Source: Clostridiales bacterium (lineage in GTDB: Bacteria; Bacillota; Clostridia; Peptostreptococcales; Anaerovoracaceae). Taken from it: DNA of 64,000 nt. The stretch lies in assembly GCA_022773945.1 (NCBI GenBank), contig JALFNS010000048.1, forward strand, positions 1 to 64,000, in the 5' to 3' direction. Shown here one piece after another: positions 59,972 through 64,000 of this stretch (position 1 is its first letter; the number at the start of each line of letters is the position of its first letter). The notes under the pieces are model-generated. The model saw only the letters and a list, made by a program, of their open reading frames with translations. It ran no database searches and was not told the origin of the DNA. The translations under genes were made by a program, and so were the position numbers.

Positions 59972-60337
59972 ATGATTAAAAAAGCTGATTTAATTCTGGC
60001 TGCCGCATTCATAATTGCCGGTCTGGCAGCTTCATATCTGCTCACCTCCGGAAGCAATCCGGGCAAAGAACTGGAAATCAGTTCTCAGGGCAGACTGTAC
60101 GGCACATATTCACTCCTTGAAGACCGCACCATCAGGGTAGAAACCTCCGATGGCCATTTTAATGTGGTTTGCATCCGGGACGGCAGCGCATATGTGAGAA
60201 AATCGGACTGTGCCGGTCAGGACTGCGTTCACAGCCATGAGATTTCCCGCAACGGGGAGACAATAGTCTGTCTGCCCAACAAGCTTCTGCTGGAAGTAAA
60301 AGGAGGTGAGAAGGCGTATGACTCCATCTCCAAATAG
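59972..60337 (+). CDS. NusG domain II-containing protein
   Basis: Single TM then VVCIRDGSAYVRKSDCAGQDCVHSHEISRNGETIVCLPNKLLLEVKG. Confidence 0.88.
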   Translation: MIKKADLILAAAFIIAGLAASYLLTSGSNPGKELEISSQGRLYGTYSLLEDRTIRVETSDGHFNVVCIRDGSAYVRKSDCAGQDCVHSHEISRNGETIVCLPNKLLLEVKGGEKAYDSISK

Positions 60338-60818
60338 AATTGCCCTGGCGGGGCTGCTGACTTCCATAGCCCTGATATTTTCATATATTGAGGTTCTCAT
60401 CCCCTTTAACATGGGAATTCCCGGAGTCAAGCTGGGCATCGCCAATCTCGTTATAATAATTTCTCTTTATTACCTGAACGGCCGCTATGCACTGGCGGTA
60501 AACCTGCTGCGAATCTTTATTTCCGGCTTTCTCTTCAGCGGGGTGTTCGGCATAATATACTCTCTCGCCGGAGGTCTTCTAAGCCTTCTGTGCATGGTAC
60601 TTCTCAAAAAAACGAACCTGTTCTCTGTAACCGGCGTTTCAATGGCCGGCGGAGTTGTACACAATCTCGGTCAGATGATCATCGCCGCCGTTCTGGTGGG
60701 AAATGTCAAAGTCTTTGTGTATTTTCCCGTTCTGGTTTTCTCCGGTGTGGCAAGCGGATTCATAATCGGTATCCTGGCCTTCCTTATTCTCAAACGTCTG
60801 CCGTCAAAACCGCTTTAA
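60306..60818 (+). CDS. Gx transporter / heptaprenyl diphosphate synthase component I family
   Basis: IALAGLLTSIALIFSYIEVLIPFNMGIPGVKLGIANLVIIISLYYLNGRYALAVNLLRI. Confidence 0.88.
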   Translation: MRRRMTPSPNRIALAGLLTSIALIFSYIEVLIPFNMGIPGVKLGIANLVIIISLYYLNGRYALAVNLLRIFISGFLFSGVFGIIYSLAGGLLSLLCMVLLKKTNLFSVTGVSMAGGVVHNLGQMIIAAVLVGNVKVFVYFPVLVFSGVASGFIIGILAFLILKRLPSKPL

Positions 60819-60822
60819 GCTG

Positions 60823-61137
60823 TTATTCCTCTACAACGTAGTACTTACCCGTCTCCGGGTCCTTGTAGACTTTGCCCAGTTCTTCAAGATTCTTGTCGGC
60901 ATCCACACTTTCGACCTGTCCGTCTTCCATTCCCTCAACTTCGTATTTCGCCTCCGGAGATTTAGTAATTTCTCCCCGGTCGGATACGTCGATGTTCCAG
61001 CTCATTATGAGGGCCAGCAAAATCCCGCAGGCAAATACCAGCATGGCATCAGCCATGTTGCCCACACCCTCCATAGGACTGAAATCCTCCTTGTTTCTGC
61101 TGACACGAAGCCTGCCGTGTCTGTTACCTAATCGCAT
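60823..61137 (-). CDS. DUF2149 protein (second copy)
   Basis: FSPMEGVGNMADAMLVFACGILLALIMSWNIDV. Confidence 0.82.
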   Translation of the reverse strand: MRLGNRHGRLRVSRNKEDFSPMEGVGNMADAMLVFACGILLALIMSWNIDVSDRGEITKSPEAKYEVEGMEDGQVESVDADKNLEELGKVYKDPETGKYYVVEE

Positions 61138-61141
61138 CTCT

Positions 61142-61825
61142 TCACCCTCTGCTCTTAATCTTACCCTGCTCCTGCAGTTTCCTGTACATCAGTTTTCTCT
61201 CACGGGCCTGTTCCTCCAGAATGGCTTCAAATATGGTTTCCAGGCCTATGACGTACTGTTCGTACCAGCTCTTTCTTATTCCCGAAATCACATAGGAGAC
61301 AGCTCCGCTGACAAGTCCTGCCACCGTGGTATCAAAGGCTATGAGCAATGAATCCGACAGGGTCTTGGTATCTCCCTGTCCCAGAGCTATCAGTCCCGGC
61401 CCCAGAGGAATCAGCGTTCCCATCAGTCCGAACATGGGTGCAACCCTGGCAACTATATCCGTTATCTTCGTTATCCTGTTGAATCTGCTTTCCTCATCGG
61501 CGAGAAGCTGTCTTGCCAGTGCTTCTCTGGTGTTGTCCGGATACTTGATTCTGTCTATGAGCATTTCACATGCTTTCTTCTGACGTTTTAGAAGATTACT
61601 TGAGAGAATGATGTTTTTCATCTCGCTCATGTTCTTCCCCTGAATTCCGTCTATCAGTTCCGGTATGCTGACCCTGAGCGCTTTTCTCTCACTGATAAAT
61701 TCCGCGATTACGCTTCCCAGCATGAGAACAGCGATTACAATCAGTGCAATCAGTATTATTATCGTGGGAATCTGCAGCCCGCTGCTTACCGCTCTTAGAG
61801 CGTCCTTCAATGCTTCTGAAACCAA
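61142..61825 (-). CDS. MotA/TolQ/ExbB proton channel family (second copy)
   Basis: RVAPMFGLMGTLIPLGPGLIALGQGDTKTLSDSLLIAFDTTVAGLVSGAVSYVI. Confidence 0.93.
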   Translation of the reverse strand: MVSEALKDALRAVSSGLQIPTIIILIALIVIAVLMLGSVIAEFISERKALRVSIPELIDGIQGKNMSEMKNIILSSNLLKRQKKACEMLIDRIKYPDNTREALARQLLADEESRFNRITKITDIVARVAPMFGLMGTLIPLGPGLIALGQGDTKTLSDSLLIAFDTTVAGLVSGAVSYVISGIRKSWYEQYVIGLETIFEAILEEQARERKLMYRKLQEQGKIKSRG

Positions 61826-61839
61826 TTTGTTACCTCTTT

Positions 61840-63117
61840 CTATCTGTCAATCCTGTACTTCCTTATTCTGAATATCACACCCGATGCAAAGGCCGCGCCC
61901 AAAACTCCGGCGGTGCCTGCCGCAACGCCACGGCTGTATTCTTCGCCCTTGTCAAGTGCCTCAGCATCCGCCGCCATGCTGTCCTTTCTCTCTTTCTCAA
62001 CCATACCGGTCTCCGGAAGGATTTCATCCCCCAGAGTTACCACCCTGGCTGTAACAGTGCGGGCCTCGACGGTTTTTCCCTTGTCTGCGGTTCTGCCGGT
62101 CCTGTTCTGTCCTGCAGCCTGCTGTTTCCCCGGTTTACCGTTTATGGTTATGCCGGCGGAAACCCCGTTCGGTGCAGTTGCCGTTATTGTGACCTCGCCC
62201 TTTTTCTTAATCGTCACATTGCCATTCGCATCTACTGTAGCAATTGACTCGTCACTGCTCTCCCATTTCAGATCGCCGGCATCGTAATAGTCGTCTATAT
62301 ATCCGTCTGCTATTATGGAGACGGATACTTTCTTCTTGCTGCCCACCTTCAGGTTTTTATCGTCAATATCCAGCTTAATGTCCGTGACAGGCGGCGAGCC
62401 TGACAGTGTTACATCAATACCGTTGATGCTGTGGCAGGAGTCCATGGAAGTAACATCGCCGCCGTCATATCCCGGCCGGGTCTCCGTTCCCTCCGTAAGC
62501 TTCGTCTGCCCCAGACAGAACCTGTAGGTTCTGCTCGTGCTCATTGACAGAGAAGATGCATCGGCTCCCTGGGTTTTGCTCTCTCCGAATTCCAGAGCAA
62601 GTATGGCGGGTACCGTCTGCGCTCCCTCCAGTGCGCCCTCCTGTACATATACAGTCTCGCTGCCCGTCTGCTCCGCCAGAGCCGAAAGGTTCGGATAATA
62701 GTATCTGGCAGATGTGAGATGCCCTCCCACGGTGAAATTTCTCGTATATCCGTCATCAGTGGAAAATGTGACGTTCTGAACCGATCCCAGATCGATTCCC
62801 GCCTTCTCGAGTATTGTAGTCACCTTGGGACCTCGAGCAGCCATTGTCATTACTCCCCCTATTCTGGTTATGTTGGAGTAATAGTAAGTGGAAGCTCCCA
62901 TGGCAGCCAGTTCACTTCTGGAGAAGGTTGCCTTCACTCTCAGCTTGTCTCCCCGCTCCCCATAATACTGAACTCTGACCTCCAGGTCCGTGCCTGCCGA
63001 AGCTGCCGAGACATCATTCTGCCCCATTATGGGCAGCAGAACAAACGTCTGTCCCAAAACAAGAAGCAGTGCACACAACACGGCCCATATTCTTTTATTA
63101 ATTCCTTTCTTACTCAT
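61840..63117 (-). CDS. surface protein with Ig-like (BIG2) domain and C-terminal TM anchor
   Basis: KSKKVSVSIIADG-like KVGSKKKVSVSI...WESSDESIATVDANGNVTIKKKGEVTITATAPNG. Confidence 0.8.
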   Translation of the reverse strand: MSKKGINKRIWAVLCALLLVLGQTFVLLPIMGQNDVSAASAGTDLEVRVQYYGERGDKLRVKATFSRSELAAMGASTYYYSNITRIGGVMTMAARGPKVTTILEKAGIDLGSVQNVTFSTDDGYTRNFTVGGHLTSARYYYPNLSALAEQTGSETVYVQEGALEGAQTVPAILALEFGESKTQGADASSLSMSTSRTYRFCLGQTKLTEGTETRPGYDGGDVTSMDSCHSINGIDVTLSGSPPVTDIKLDIDDKNLKVGSKKKVSVSIIADGYIDDYYDAGDLKWESSDESIATVDANGNVTIKKKGEVTITATAPNGVSAGITINGKPGKQQAAGQNRTGRTADKGKTVEARTVTARVVTLGDEILPETGMVEKERKDSMAADAEALDKGEEYSRGVAAGTAGVLGAAFASGVIFRIRKYRIDR

Positions 63118-64000
63118 AATCAAATGAAATTCCATATGTCAGTTCATAAAAATCTCTTACGTCCCTGTCCAGCTGCTCATCATCAAGAAGCTCCGGGTAC
63201 ATGACATGAATCATGTACTCAACGCCGAGAACACTCACAGTTCCCGGAAATTCCCAGGAATCCTCTTCCGTCGGCATCACGTAAACATTTCTGTTTCTGA
63301 CCGCCTTAAGCTCCGACCATGCCTTGTCCCCGTAAATATCCTCCGGGCTGTACAGAGCGCTCTCGCTGCCTGTTATGAAGATGTATTCCGGGTCCCATTC
63401 AAAAATCCGTTCCGTACCGGCCGTAGGCCAGAGCTCGGTGGCTTCAAGTTCTGCAGCACAATTCACACCGCCTGCCATTTCAATCATTTTTCCCTGAAGC
63501 ATGGTTCCGTCGGCAACCTTACCTATGGATGTCCCCATAACTATTGCTGTCTTTTTCTTGTTTTCCGGTATTGACGAAGTCATTTCTTCTGCCTTTGCAA
63601 TCGAATTCCTGTACTCCTCGATAAGCAGATTCGCTCTCTCCTCGACATCGCACACCTTGCCCATAATTTCGAGGGCCTTGATCATATCCTCGGGTGTTTC
63701 AACATCGATTCCTATGGCCGGAATCCCTATATTCTCCACAGTTTCCAGGGTTTCGACATCGCTGGCTTTGTGAAAGAAAAGATCCGGTTTAAGCTCCGCC
63801 AGAGCTTCAATGTCCGCTACTCCCTGGCCTACATCCGCGCAGTCCCTGAGAGACGGCTGGACCTCCTCGAGAAAAGGTTCACACTTGCCGATGCCTGTAA
63901 TCTTATCTCCCTGTTCCAGACTCAGGAGAAATCTTATCACCACGCGATAGCAGAGAGCTATGCTCTCCGGGTTTTTCTTCACGGTTACTTCGCGACCTGC
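63110..64000 (-). CDS. ABC transporter substrate-binding protein, N-terminus beyond window
   Basis: Frame stays open to the window end (…AGREVTVKKNPESIALCYRVVIRFLLSLEQGDKITGIG…), so the listed start is probably internal. Confidence 0.85.
   Translation of the reverse strand, partial: AGREVTVKKNPESIALCYRVVIRFLLSLEQGDKITGIGKCEPFLEEVQPSLRDCADVGQGVADIEALAELKPDLFFHKASDVETLETVENIGIPAIGIDVETPEDMIKALEIMGKVCDVEERANLLIEEYRNSIAKAEEMTSSIPENKKKTAIVMGTSIGKVADGTMLQGKMIEMAGGVNCAAELEATELWPTAGTERIFEWDPEYIFITGSESALYSPEDIYGDKAWSELKAVRNRNVYVMPTEEDSWEFPGTVSVLGVEYMIHVMYPELLDDEQLDRDVRDFYELTYGISFDYE

Overview
This 64 kb window comes from an anaerobic Firmicute (Clostridia-like). Most genes are on the minus strand. 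Recognisable content, left to right: a possible mobile-element remnant beside tRNA-Ser; threonine synthase and a CoaB-like ligase; tRNA-Glu; an electron-transfer flavoprotein/acyl-CoA dehydrogenase operon; an oligopeptide-type ABC transporter; IMP dehydrogenase; groESL with a CIRCE element; rex, acpP and an ABC-F gene; the tsaD-rimI-tsaB-tsaE block; ribU under an FMN riboswitch; an XdhC/NTP-transferase/CoA-ligase/methyltransferase/radical-SAM accessory locus; a Crp/Fnr regulator; large surface proteins; two copies of an ExbB-like/DUF2149/surface-protein cassette next to iron-type ABC components; and a tungsten aldehyde ferredoxin oxidoreductase locus under a Moco/Tuco-like riboswitch. The most unusual signal is a set of four intergenic arrays (about 6751-7061, 10578-10856, 18708-18919, 52552-52681). 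Each is built from its own 7-9 bp word repeated in alternating orientation. The words differ between arrays, but the arrays share an architecture: a specific outer half and an A/T-rich inner end on each word, enclosing unrelated interiors. In array 1 the unit is exactly 38 bp in all five copies, and in array 2 it is 37-40 bp in all four. I do not recognise this as a described family. All product calls come from reading the translations; no database search was run.
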